This document shows, piece after piece, positions 34,710 to 45,415 of a stretch of DNA of 64,000 nt. Source of the stretch: Tamarix chinensis (taxonomy: Eukaryota > Streptophyta > Magnoliopsida > Caryophyllales > Tamaricaceae). The translations under genes were made by a program, and so were the position numbers. A model generated the notes under the pieces. It saw only the letters and a program-made list of their open reading frames with translations, had not been told where the DNA came from and made no database searches. How positions within the stretch are numbered: position 1 is the first letter of the stretch; each line of letters begins with the position of its first letter. Location: assembly GCA_030549775.1 (NCBI GenBank), contig CM060181.1, forward strand, positions 31,470,753-31,534,752, given 5' to 3'.

Positions 34710-37500
34710 AAAAACTCTTTTGCTATACCCCTAACTTAATTTTAATGAGTCAAATCTATTTTACTAATGCATGTGAGCACTTACAAATACACCTTCTCCA
34801 ATTTAATACATGGAATGGGATATTTTTTTTTTTTGTTTACTTTAAGTAAGTTGAAACATTATTCCATGTGAAATTAGGAATGTTTTTGCTCACTTACCCT
34901 CTACATTGTTTCTTCTCTTTTGTGTTTGAATCTAGTCTCTCATTGTGTGTGCTTACTTGCTTTATATTTTCTTGAGGGCAAGTAAAAGTTCAAGCATGGA
35001 GGAGTTGATAAATGAAAAAATGTTCATATAAACCATCATCTATATCCTTGATTTGCATGCATTTCTATTGTTTTTTAGGCTAGAAGTACTATTTTGGTCT
35101 CAAATACTACTTTATTTTGGGTGTTTTATGTAGGTACAAAGAATGGATCAAAAGATATGCAAAATGAGAGCCCAAAGTAATCTTGGAATGGTGGCTAATA
35201 TGCAATATGGATAGGTCATGCATTAGGATACAACTATAGAGGATTTGGAGGAAAGAGAGAAGCAAATCATGAAATTTCCCTTAGCCACAAGTAGGGTGTG
35301 GTCCATACCACTCTCTGCTCGATGTGTGGTTGAATTCCTGACTTTTTTCCTAACCTCATCCATCTGGTATTCCATGATATGGTTGTGCCACGTGTATTTT
35401 CTCCTTCTCAAAGGTAGTTACATTCATAATTTCCTCGTTATATAGTAGTTTTCTACACAATTTTATAGATCTTGTAGGAGGCTCTTTCTCTCTCTCTCTC
35501 TCTTTCAATCCTTATTCTTGTAAAATATGTTCTTTTTAACTTGAAGAAATTCCTAGTTTAACTCATCACTTTTTCTCACAATTACTTACTTTGGATGTTC
35601 CAATTACTGAAGATTCTTGAAGAATTTGGTTTTATCTTCTCTTCTCTACTTTTAATTGAAATTATCCATAATGTTTACTTCTTTATGCTTATCATTACCA
35701 CGATTATACCTATGTATGTTTCTTTTTTAAAATTAACATAAAATAAGATCTCAGTTTAGCTCATTTGAAACAAATTAAACTGAGCTTTTAACGAACTAAG
35801 TTAAACTAAATTCATGGATCTAAGTTATAAATAAGCTAAACCAAACCATTTTGGACTTAACTTATTTAATAAACAAGTCTAAAAGTAAAACTCAAACTCA
35901 ACTTAATTACAATCCTAATTGAGAAATAAACAACCACATAATACCTAAGCCAATCCAAAAAAGATAAAGCAACAACTCCTACACAAAGTTTATTTAGTAA
36001 GAAAAAAAATAGTTTATAAACTAACTTATTAAAAATAAAGCAAAAAACCTCTATTTGATAGGTAATTTTTTACTAGCTTTATAAGCTAATTTTTTAAAAG
36101 TCACTTCAAGTTATATATACATTTTCAGCTTTTATCTACTTCTGTCGAACATATTAAAATATAAGATATCTTGATACAAGGTTTACGATCTATCTATATA
36201 ATATATAATAACGCAATTATAGTAATAGATAGAATTTCTGTTTAAATTAACATCTAACAATGTATGAATCTACAATCATTTTTTACCCATATAAATATAA
36301 TGAAATCATCCATAGTTCATAAATTATATTCTGTATATATTAATTATAGGGAATAATTACAATTTAATTCCGATAAAAATTGTTCAAACAATAGTATTAT
36401 AACTCATTAAATAGCTATGGCATGAGATAGTTTTATATATACTTTTGCTATATTGTACTTATATTTTTGGAAATAATAAAAAAGAAAATTTTAAGACTAC
36501 TCAATTTTTCATTAATAATAACATAGCAAATTGTGTGAAATGGATCAACTATTATATTCTTTATCTTTCCAACTTTCCCCCAATTTTTTTACCAATTGTA
36601 TTTAGTCCAAATTCAAACTAGGTAGTAGTCAAAGTTTAAACCTTATCTATTTCTATTCTTTCTATTTAATTACTTTATTTCTAAAATAAAGTCATGTTTA
36701 TCAATTTACATACTATTTTATGAGGTAGCAAATATACTCATAATATGACAATTATAACCTTCATTAAAAAATAATATGACAATTAACGTAAAGAAAAAGA
36801 AAGAGAAAATTAGGAATAAAAATAAAAAAAATAAGCATTCACTTTTTAAAAATAACTTTTATTTAAAAAGAAACTTTTTGAGTTAAAAAGTCTTACTTTC
36901 ATAAGTGAAGGGAGTACCGCTTATTACCGTATATATTAACTAACATTTAAAATTCTTTGATAAATATTTAGAATAATTAGATATGAACATAGTTGTTAAT
37001 TAATTATCATTAATTTATTTGCATTTATTGTTTAAATATAATTTATATTTGTGGTATTACTCTATAAATATTTGTTATCAACTAGACCAATTAAATATTA
37101 CTCTCTACATATAAAGAATAAAATCATTCTATTACTAAATTTTTATACAAAAAAATTATTTTAAAAAAGTTAAAACTTACTCTTTTTTTTTATTTATGTA
37201 CTAAATACTTTCTTTTTTTTAATAAAAGAAGTAAGCATTATAATATCATTTAACTTTATTAGATTGATAGAATGATTGTTTTTATACGATGAAGTACATA
37301 TTTTTAGAAAATAATTACATATAATTAATCATCTTCATTTAAATATATATTATTAGTATGATACATTCAATAATAATACTATTATATAAATAAATTTCTT
37401 AAATTATCATTATTACTATATATAATATGCAATTTTGTATTAATTTAATTTATAAAATTTCAAAAAACTAATAAAATTTATGCATCGCACACGTATAATA
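34710..37500. other. AT-rich intergenic DNA 3' of eIF3G
   Basis: No gene, RNA or bounded element is recognisable. It holds a poly-T tract at about 34822-34834 and a (CT)n run at 35487-35504. Composition becomes very AT-rich at 35700-37500. Confidence 0.5.
35487..35504. repeat. (CT)n microsatellite
   Basis: Run of about nine CT dinucleotides following GGAGGCTCTTT. Confidence 0.9.
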
Positions 37501-37687
37501 CACAATATTAGTAATGATAATAACACAACATAATCTAGAGTCCAGACAAAGGAAAATCTTAGTGCAAAATCACTGCTGACAGCAAGGTTTTACAGTGAAA
37601 ATATGACAATTATCTCAGCAAGTAGATGACCAACAGAAAAACAAAAATGAAGACACAAAGACTTCAGCCGAGCCAACCTCCATGCAT
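37501..37687 (-). other. Probable 3' UTR of eIF3G
   Basis: Sequence composition stays balanced for about 160 bases beyond the stop codon before turning strongly AT-rich, as expected of a transcribed trailer. No unambiguous polyadenylation signal was settled on. Confidence 0.4.
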
Positions 37688-40112
37688 CTAGCTCCTAGGA
37701 GTGGCCCATTCGACTCTAAGAATGAGATTATCATAACCATACCCATTAAGCTTATTGATAGCTCTCTCCGCATCTTCTTTGCTAACAAAATTGACGAAAC
37801 CAAACCCTCTACTCATGCCAGTTTTTTGATCAAGGGCAACATAGACACGCGTGATAGAACCAAATGGCCTGAATAGCTCATGAAGATCACCCTCCCGAGT
37901 GTCCTCGGAGAGGTTGGTGACACGAACAGAGTTCTCTTCATTCCTACGTCTCATATCAGTTCCAGTTCTCTCTGCACCAGCCCTCAAACTTGGAGGTACA
38001 TACGTTCCCTTCGTACCACCAGCAGCTGGTACGTCAGGTGTAGGTGGCTTCTCAATGAAAGCATCAACTGGTTTCGCAAGGTCCTTGTAAGGACACTTTG
38101 ATGTCCAGTGATCGCCTTTCTTAAAACAGGTCCTACAAACCATGAGAGCTCCCCCTTTGATTGCAGCTAAGGGATCAGCCTTTTCTTCATTTTTGGTTCC
38201 TGTCAGAAATCATTCAAACATTTATTTTGTCAAGGGGCGATCAATGCAGATACAGGAATCACTTATGAACAAATATCCAAGCAACAGAATCATCACATAT
38301 GGTCTAGCGGCCGCTTAATTATGCATGAAAAAGTGCAAAGAGTGAGATTCATGGTTTGTCCTAACAGATGCTTAAGACAACATTTTTCACAAGAAATTGC
38401 TTCGGGGGAGCAAAAGGAGGAAAAGACAATGCATACATCATGGACTTCAATTTCTCTTCCCAACCAATCCACAGATGGCATATTTAATCACTTCTTCATT
38501 ACTCTTCCCATTCCTCATTTCTCAGGGACGCTCAATGGCAACTCTGTTACATCATATTCCAATTATATTCATTGGCATTCTTGGGTATCATTGATATCAA
38601 TTATGCTGATGTTGCTTTAATTATGCACATAAAACATTGAATCATTGCCACATCCAACCCAGAAAGAAAATGAGGGGAGGGGGCCACAAGGTAGACAAAC
38701 ATAGTAATGATACTGGTAAAGCAACGAAGCTCTCCACAGGACCCCTAATTTCTTCCTTTTATAATTCAAGATGCTGGAGAAGGATCAAGTAACGAGAAAC
38801 AGAAATCAGACATGTCTATCTCCACTTTGGTATTAATCATCAAGTTCAAACTGATACACTGTCTGCCTTGTTCATCCTGAAGTTCAAACATCAGTCTGCT
38901 TGCAACCCACATTATCAACAATGAAATTATTACCACAAGACAACCCCACATATACATCTCTTAAACCCTATTTTCTTGCAAATACAACTCATAGAGCTCA
39001 ATCCAGTCATTCAACCACTGAAACTATTATGCAGCAGAGACATCAGATCATACTTTCATGCGCATTGCAAGATCTTCGAGTCAAGGAAATTTTCTAGAAT
39101 TCTATCAATTCTTACACTTTAAACAATGACAACTAGCTTATAAATCGCAGTACAAAGTGAGACAGCTTAGATCTGCAGGCAAGAAAAGGAAAACATGAGG
39201 GGAGGTAGAACCTATGCATCAGATATAGTCCCACATAGTTAACGTTCAGATTCCTCCAAACCCAGAGTCTGAACATGCCCTAATGACCTAGAATTCAATT
39301 ACAATATACGCACAGAGAAAGTTCATATTCTCATCAACTGAAAGGTAAAGCAACTATATAATTTGGGAGGAAGAGCCATAAATCATAGATCCCCCATCTT
39401 CCATAAAAATTGCGTTAAATGACTGACTCTACAAGCCCCAAAAATTGACTCTTCAAATTCGATTAAGCTATATCGAAATTCAGTTACTACCAAGAAAGAA
39501 TTAATCATATGAAACGGTAAAAGCAAACCCAAACATGTCCCAGGCCAAAATACAAACCCTAAGATCCTTCACATAAAAAAATCATGTTTCTGAAACCTAA
39601 CTCAGGAATTGACAAATTATCAACAAAAATCTAGTATCTTATTTTAATTAATCTAAAATAAGTTCTCCAAACATCCCAAAACTAGCCACATCTTTAAATT
39701 CAAAACCCAACAAGTCAAACTGCAATCACAAGCACACAAAAAATAAAATAGAAGGATAATTTCTTTTAAAAGAAAATAACAGACCTGAAGCCCTAGGAGG
39801 TTCAATATAGATCTCCTCAGTTGAAACAGCAGTTCTAGTCTCATCTTCCCGAACAGCATCACCAAACTTACCCCAGGACCTACGCTCAATCGCTTTCTTA
39901 CTAAGTTGTGCCTTAGCAAGTTTTCGAACCCTAGTAACTGTCGTAATCTTAATCTTATTTCCATCGTCATTGAATTTGTATTCAATTGTCTTCTTGTACC
40001 CGTTTTCATCGGGTCCAATAACCTGTTTCGGTGGTAATAAAAACGTGTAATCGTCACCATCGTCTTCATCGAGCTCGCCCCATCTCACTCTGTTCGCTGG
40101 TTGTGTCGTCAT
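37688..40112 (-). CDS. EIF3G: Eukaryotic translation initiation factor 3 subunit G (two exons)
   Basis: eIF3G is an RNA-binding subunit of the cytoplasmic eIF3 complex, which acts in scanning and re-initiation on 40S ribosomes. Exon 1 is 40112-39785 and exon 2 is 38199-37688. GT at 39784-39783 and AG at 38201-38200 join them in frame to a 279-residue protein, close to the usual plant length. The N-terminus (RVRWGELDEDDGDDYTFLLP, PKQVIGPDENGYKKTIEYKF) is the eIF3G N-terminal domain. A CCHC-type knuckle lies at Cys131, Cys134, His140 and Cys145. An RRM occupies about 199-275, with RNP2 VRVTNL (201-206) and RNP1 RGFGFVNF (240-247). The start at 40112 was chosen because homologues begin with a short MTT-type N-terminus before RWGELDE; an in-frame ATG at 40178 would add 22 unusual residues. 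No disabling change is seen. Confidence 0.95.
38200..39784 (-). other. eIF3G intron (1585 bp)
   Basis: Donor GTCTGTTATTTTC and acceptor TTTCTGACAG follow plant splice rules and restore the frame across Ser109/Gly110. Short open frames inside (such as 38321-38620 on plus) show no domain and are not counted as genes. Confidence 0.9.
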
Positions 40113-40369
40113 GGTTGAATTTTGAGAGCTTGGAGACCGAATGGGAGGAAGTGAAAGAGAGGTTTCGAATGAATTCAAGACGGATGTGAGGGTTTGGAAG
40201 TTTTCCCCGTTATGGCATTCGGGCCACGCCCAATGCTAAATTAGACTAGATATGGGCCAAAATCTCATCTAATTCTAAGCTGAATCTATGGCCCATGAGT
40301 ATAATTCTCGGTTATATTTTTTAGTATTATATATAGATTTTTTAGTATTATACATAGCTATAATGAAAC
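40113..40369 (-). promoter_or_regulatory. eIF3G 5' leader and proximal promoter region
   Basis: The 257 bases upstream of the start include a pyrimidine-rich leader on the minus strand (CTCTCTTTCACTTCCTCCC at about 40150) and GGCCCA/TGGGCC motifs at 40220-40300 (GGGCC at 40211, GGGCCA at 40253, GGCCCATGAG at 40291). GGCCCA elements are common in promoters of plant translation-apparatus genes. The 40230-40310 part is duplicated at 15690-15770. Confidence 0.55.
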
Positions 40370-40969
40370 AAATTTTTTCTTTTATCTTATTAAAACAGTG
40401 TCAAAAATTTAACATAATAATGTCCACATTACTACTTTGAAAAGACATTACCATACCACAATAATAAGTATTTGTTGTCAAAAGTATATCATTAGAAGTC
40501 TCAATTTATAAAGAATAATCTCATATATATTTTGATATAATGTTTAAATTTTTTTAAAATATTTTTAGTAGTTTAAATTAAAGATAATATATCTAAAAAT
40601 TCTAAATAATTGAAAAGTTTGAGTTATTTAAAAAATTATCACCGATTATAATATTATATGGATATAGATGTATTTCTAATTACTTGACTTTTAAGGCATC
40701 ATTAGCTAGGTGATAATTGCCCCTTTTTCCACGAATGTACTTTAATCTTATTTAGGTAACCTTTTAAGAATAAAAGATTTTATCATCCTTAAGAACATTT
40801 ATTAGAATAAGAGGACGGAAAAAGATGTTATTATTGTCGCATATTATGAATGCTAATAAAATTAAATATTAGAAATCTGAAGTTGTACACTTATATGGGA
40901 CTTTGAGCCCTTACATTTTGCATGCATGAACTCCTAAAGTTTTAGTTATGAAGATCTATGCAACAGACT

Positions 40970-41132
40970 ACTTAAATTGAAATTTTTTTTTGTAAGTAAT
41001 TAATTTTATTATCAAGATAAGTAATATATATACATTTGTATACCTATATATAAGATGCTATAGAAACATGATATTCTAACAAATCAAAAGGACATCCATA
41101 CTCGGATACTCCTAGCTTACTTAGATTGGAAT
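40970..41132 (-). mobile_element. Short retroposon (5'-truncated LINE or SINE) in copy B
   Basis: The direct repeats ACTTAAATTGAAAT (40970-40983) and ACTTAGATTGGAAT (41119-41132) match at 12 of 14 bases. The first is followed by a T-run (poly-A on minus). The minus-strand 3' end (AATAAAATTAATTACTTACA then A-run) resembles the 3' end of the LINE fragment at 48643 (AATAAAATTTTAACTTACC then A-run). The body is about 135 bp and non-coding. Copy A (about 21362-21385) has a single unbroken version of the target, so this is an insertion rather than a deletion in A. Confidence 0.8.
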
Positions 41133-41737
41133 TGGAAAAGCATGTTAAGAATCTATTTGGATAATCATATTATATAATGATATATACTTGATCTTCTTTT
41201 ATTTTTATATTCTTATCATCTCATTATCTATATATCTATTTATTATTTAATAATATAAACTTCGGGTTATTTATTTATTTATTTCAATTAAGATAAACTA
41301 CCAAATAAGTACTTATTTCATTTATATACAGATAATTTGTACTTATTAAACTCTATATCACATTATTATTTCAAATTCAGATAATAATTATCAAAAGTCT
41401 CTAAGTAGATTGAAGAGCAACAATATAAGGCTTGCCTAGGACACGCTCAAGATGATGTTGCCTTGGGAGCCGAGATAGATTTACTGTAGCAACAATCGAC
41501 AAACGATACTTTTAGTTTTGTTGGTATGCCCTCAATTGGGAGCTCGCCTGGACACATCCAGGCCCTTGAAATGGAGGTGGGAAATCTAAAATTTGAGTAA
41601 CACGTTTGTTCTTCCTTACAGGATGCTCCTCGCTATTATTTTGGAATTTTCCTCGGTGACTGATTTGCTCTCTACCATCAAATTATTACTCTTGTAAAAG
41701 CGTTAGAAATGGTTTGACAGTAACTGCAGCATTGCTC

Positions 41738-41945
41738 TTTTGCTCCGTATACACAGTCGTTCATTCACTTAATTTTTTATCGCACGTTGAACTTTACTGG
41801 TAAGGACTCTCCTAAACAAAACGAAGAGCCGAGAGACACGCTAGGTAAGTTTTGAACAGAGCAAGCCAATGTGGTGTCATCAAATGGTAGAAAGAACATG
41901 AATGGCTCTTCGGAAATGGATAGATTTTGCAAGATTCTAACTGCT
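41738..41945. other. Copy B-specific segment of about 200 bp
   Basis: In copy A the sequence runs CTCTTTTGCTTCCCTGAATG (about 22745). In copy B the same flanks are separated by about 200 bases, from CTCCGTATACACAG to GATTCTAACTGC. A short GCT repeats at the junctions. On minus this interval reads an open frame (RRTSPWFREAVRILQNLSIS and beyond, 41777-41977) of no family I recognise. It could be an exon-like remnant lost from A or an insertion in B; microhomology at the junction favours a deletion in A. Confidence 0.55.
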
Positions 41946-42763
41946 TCCCTGAACCATGGCGAAGTTCTGCGCCTCAAGACAATTGGAGTAGAACATATAG
42001 TGTGTCTTTTCCATTTGCTTCTTCTTTTCTGCCCCCATACATCTGCATTATCAGTAATTCAGTTGTAACAGTTAATGCCTGAATTAGAATTTGAATGTCC
42101 TATTCCAGTACTCCCTTTCATTTTTTGGGTCAGTTTGCAAAAAAGCAGAGTGAAGGCAGAGGCTCTGAACTGGTGTGGCTGCAGAAGCCTTACAGCCCTC
42201 AGTGTAACTCCAAATAGCCATGCCCGCCGCAGACGGAGGTTATCGTGATGACAAGTTAAAACACGATGGCTTTTTAGCTGTGAAGTGATACAAGAGTATA
42301 TTCTGACAGGAGACGTCCTAGTCTTATTTGCCTCATGGTACAGCTGCTTTAGGATAAAGAAACAAAAGCGATCCGATAGCAGTTCTTTCTTCAATCTGAA
42401 TGATTGTAGCTGATCTTCATATTCACTCTCGTAAGTTGTATACACTTTATATGATAACTAATCAGCATCATCACCTAAATGTGCCACAATTTTCTGTACT
42501 CATTTGGTTGCAAGCAATTCAAACTTCCCTAGCTATAAACAAATTAACAGGAACACGTAAAAGGCAATGCAGTAAAAAGGAAATTCCGATTAGTCACTGG
42601 AAAAGCATAAAACAAATAAAAGGGCTTTTAGGTTGGTAGTTAATTTGATGTGTTTGAGCTGTATAACATATAATCAGTTCAGTTCCAATAAGCATTCTCA
42701 AATGAGAAGCCTTCATGCGGTAAACGCATAAATAATAAACCATGAACGTATTACAGATACAGC
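41946..42763. other. 3' flank of the CRR2-like gene
   Basis: Non-coding, homologous to 22770-23625 of copy A. Probably includes the 3' UTR of the PPR gene near 42763. A poly-adenylation site could not be fixed. Confidence 0.5.
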
Positions 42764-44770
42764 TTACCAGTAATCCCCACAAGAGCAGACCCCGTCATGA
42801 AAATGGTGAAAACGATTCACGTCCCGAACCAGAATATCACGTTTGGCAAATTTGGATACAAACTTAGTAACAGAATGACAATCTTCACACAGCCTCAAGT
42901 TTTTAGTGATCCGAATAGTTTCTCCCTTTCTGGTATTAATGAGTCCAAACCCAACTGCCAGTTTTTCGCTATGACCTAACAAGATTCGTTCCTTCTCTTC
43001 TTCATCGAGGTTGTAGAGAACCATATGTGTCTGAGGTACGTAGCCTTGATCTTTCATCTCCTTCGATAGCTTAAGCAATAGAGCATGGATTAGTTCAATT
43101 TGAGGGTTCAGCTCATCCACAGACTTGAATGAATAGATCTTATTCCTGACTTCAATCCAACTACAACCTGAGACCTTTTGCAGTCCTCGAGCTTCTAAAA
43201 GCATTTTGACCCTCGTAACTTCTTCCCACATTCTTGCTTCTGCATATATATTGGCCAGAAGTACATAATTTCCAGCATTAGTAGGTTCAAGTTCAAATAG
43301 GCGAATGCTTGCTCTCTCCGCAAGCTCAACATTGCAATGTATCCGACATGATCCAAGGAGAGAACCCCAGACTTTTGGTCCAGGTTCTATTCGCATGTCA
43401 TCGATGAGTTTAGCTGCTTCATCCAAGCAGTTGGCACGACCCAGTAGATCAACCATACAAGCATAATGTTCCACATTTGCTGATATCCTATGCTCTTTGG
43501 CCATAGATTTAAACAACCTTTTGCCTTCATCTACAAGTCCCGCATGGCTGCAAGCTCCTAATACACATACAAAAGAGATAGGACTTGGAGCAAAGCCATT
43601 ACTGATCATCTCATCAAAAATTTGAACAGCCTTCTTCCCAAATCCATGAACACCATAACCAGAAATCAAAGAATTCCAAGAAATGACATCTCTTTTATCC
43701 ATCTTATCAAAAACCACCTGCGCCCGCACAAGATCACCACACCGTGCGTACATTGTCAAAAGGGCACTACTAACAGGCAATATCGAATCAAGCCCCCTTC
43801 TAAGGATAAACCCATGAATGAATTTACCTTGCCCCAGTGCAGAAAGCGATGCACATGCCTGAAGCACGCTAACCATGGTCACAGAATTAGGCAAGAAATC
43901 GTGGTTCTCAAGCATCATTTGATGAAAAAGATCCAATGCCGCAGAAGGCATTGAATTTTTTGCATAACAAGCAATCATGGCAGTCCATGAAACAACATTT
44001 TTCACAGGCATCTGCTCGAAAACATGGTTTGCATATGAAATGCAACCAAACTGGGAATACATGTCTAACAATGTGGTCATTATATGAACATGAGACTCGT
44101 ACCCATTCCGCAAAACATGCCCATGAATCTCCTTCCCCGTTCTCAACAGTGAAATCAGGGACCACTCTGAAACAACACAAGCCTTAAGTGCATAGGTATA
44201 AGTAAACCTATCGGCAGCATGCTCTACTCTATTCATTTCACGATAAATTTCCAGTGCTTCCACCCCATGACCTGCCAGTGTAAGAGCACGAAGAATTGCA
44301 TTCCAAACGTAAATAGTTCTTCTGCGCACGGTATCAAACACTTGGCGCGCGTGCTCTATGCAGTCCAATTCATAATACGCGTTGATCAATTTCGTAGCCA
44401 AAAATGGATCTTGGTCAAACCCGTTGTCGATTAAGTGACGATGAATCACCAGAGCACCGGAGAGACAATTCTGGCGGGCGCAAAACAGAATTAAGAGCTC
44501 GTAAGTACGTTGAGTTGGGTTGGGCTCATGAGGAAGAAGTTCTAGCGCTTTTTTAATGTTCCCTTGCTTGCATAGTGACTGGATTGATTGATTATGGTCG
44601 GTCCTGTTGATATTCACAGTTGTAGAGGCGACAGTTGTGGCGGTTGTGGCCGCGGACGGAGGACGGAAAGTCACTGTATTTGGTGGTCTTGAGGTGATAC
44701 AGGGTCGATGTTTGGTGGGTAAGGGGAGAAATGATGAGTGAGGAGATTGGGCAGCGTGAATCACCCACAT
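42764..44770 (-). CDS. CRR2: PPR-DYW protein, orthologue of CRR2 (plastid RNA processing)
   Basis: A 668-residue intronless PLS-class pentatricopeptide-repeat protein. In Arabidopsis, CRR2 acts in chloroplasts in intergenic processing between rps7 and ndhB, needed for the NDH complex; the same role is inferred here. The start at 44770 (MWVIHAAQSPHSSF) was preferred to an ATG 81 bp upstream because known CRR2 proteins start with MW and the Ser/Pro/Thr-rich following stretch fits a transit peptide. PPR repeats include RTIYVWNAILRALTLAGHG, NVVSWTAMIACYAKN and DVISWNSLISGYGVHGFGKK. The E/E+ region begins near PGPKVWGSLLGSC. The DYW domain keeps His600 and Glu602 (HSEKLA), Cys628 and Cys631 (CEDC), Cys662 and Cys664 (CSC) and ends DYW. 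All zinc ligands are intact. No frameshifts are seen. A truncated copy lies at 23626-24237. Confidence 0.95.
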   Translation of the reverse strand: MWVIHAAQSPHSSFLPLPTKHRPCITSRPPNTVTFRPPSAATTATTVASTTVNINRTDHNQSIQSLCKQGNIKKALELLPHEPNPTQRTYELLILFCARQNCLSGALVIHRHLIDNGFDQDPFLATKLINAYYELDCIEHARQVFDTVRRRTIYVWNAILRALTLAGHGVEALEIYREMNRVEHAADRFTYTYALKACVVSEWSLISLLRTGKEIHGHVLRNGYESHVHIMTTLLDMYSQFGCISYANHVFEQMPVKNVVSWTAMIACYAKNSMPSAALDLFHQMMLENHDFLPNSVTMVSVLQACASLSALGQGKFIHGFILRRGLDSILPVSSALLTMYARCGDLVRAQVVFDKMDKRDVISWNSLISGYGVHGFGKKAVQIFDEMISNGFAPSPISFVCVLGACSHAGLVDEGKRLFKSMAKEHRISANVEHYACMVDLLGRANCLDEAAKLIDDMRIEPGPKVWGSLLGSCRIHCNVELAERASIRLFELEPTNAGNYVLLANIYAEARMWEEVTRVKMLLEARGLQKVSGCSWIEVRNKIYSFKSVDELNPQIELIHALLLKLSKEMKDQGYVPQTHMVLYNLDEEEKERILLGHSEKLAVGFGLINTRKGETIRITKNLRLCEDCHSVTKFVSKFAKRDILVRDVNRFHHFHDGVCSCGDYW

Positions 44771-45210
44771 AACATTGAGATTATTGTCAGTTTGGCTAAA
44801 GAAACCTAAAGGGAAGAAGTTGAAGAAAGGACGATTTTTTGTTGATGACAATATAAGTGGAGTATCCTAAGCATAATAAATTGAATATCTTACCCAGATG
44901 CAAAGCCGCATAGGTTTCAAGCGATCAGAATTTTGTTGCGGTATGGTGGGTTTACGGAGTACCAGAATGACTATCGGGAGAAAATATTAGGGTTTTTTTA
45001 TTGGGAAAAACAACTTTTACTCCTTGGAATTTTTTTCCCTAAATATTTTCCATAGAAGACTAAGGAGATTCAGATCTATTAGATCATCTTTATGAGTCCA
45101 TGATTTGTAAACCCAATAAATTTGGGCCAGATTTGGATATATATATATATACAGACAGATTTAAGTCTAGGTCTAGATCTAATAATTTCTCACCTAAACC
45201 TATATATATA
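44771..45210 (-). promoter_or_regulatory. Upstream region of the CRR2-like gene
   Basis: Includes an in-frame ATG at 44851 that could extend the protein by 27 residues (MSSTKNRPFFNFFP), then AT-rich sequence. No motif decides the transcription start. The region ends at a foldback element beginning at 45211. Confidence 0.4.
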
Positions 45211-45415
45211 GAATTAGGATCATGTACAAACTCTAACTTAAAATACAAACGATTCTAACTTAAAATACAAACGTAGGAACTAATTATATCCATTAGATTA
45301 CTTTAAATGAAAAAAAGAAAGTAGATATAGATCATTAATATAAGTAATCTAATGGATATAATTAGTTCCTACGTTTGTATTTTAGTTTAGAATTTGTAAA
45401 TAATCTTAATCCTAT
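45211..45415. mobile_element. Foldback/MITE-like inverted repeat, about 205 bp
   Basis: The left arm 45211-45303 and right arm 45342-45415 are reverse complements. The inner 35 bases or so (AACGTAGGAACTAATTATAT onward to ATTAGATTACTT) match perfectly; the outer part (GAATTAGGATCATGTACAAA against the reverse complement of the right end, GGATTAAGATTATTTACAAA) is diverged. The left arm has an extra copy of TTCTAACTTAAAATACAAACG. The loop is about 38 bases. Both ends sit in TA-repeats (TATATATA), compatible with insertion at TA. Confidence 0.85.

Larger units (their letters stand above)
40370..44860. repeat. Segmental duplication copy B and the intact PPR locus
   Basis: Collinear with copy A (20735-24237) until 43390; the remainder of the PPR gene (43390-44770) has no counterpart in A. 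Copy B has two inserts that A lacks, at 40984-41118 and about 41738-41945, and lacks the hAT-like element. It adjoins eIF3G on the left, and a short piece of the eIF3G promoter area is found at the far left of copy A too. The original unit therefore included at least the intergenic space between eIF3G and the PPR gene. Confidence 0.85.

Noticed and set aside
38321..38620. 99-codon frame on plus within the eIF3G intron
   Set aside because: No domain and no gene-like features beyond being open; splice sites around it place it in the intron.
39653..40069. 138-codon frame on minus overlapping eIF3G exon 1
   Set aside because: It is in a different frame from the eIF3G exon, which has the conserved N-terminal domain.
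43622..44434. Frames of 71-110 codons on plus and a 90-codon shifted frame on minus inside the PPR gene
   Set aside because: Shadows of the CRR2-like coding sequence, without independent motifs.
44771..44851. 27-residue N-terminal extension of the CRR2-like protein
   Set aside because: An in-frame ATG exists, but homologues start at the MW position and the extension is not a better transit peptide. It remains possible as an alternative start.
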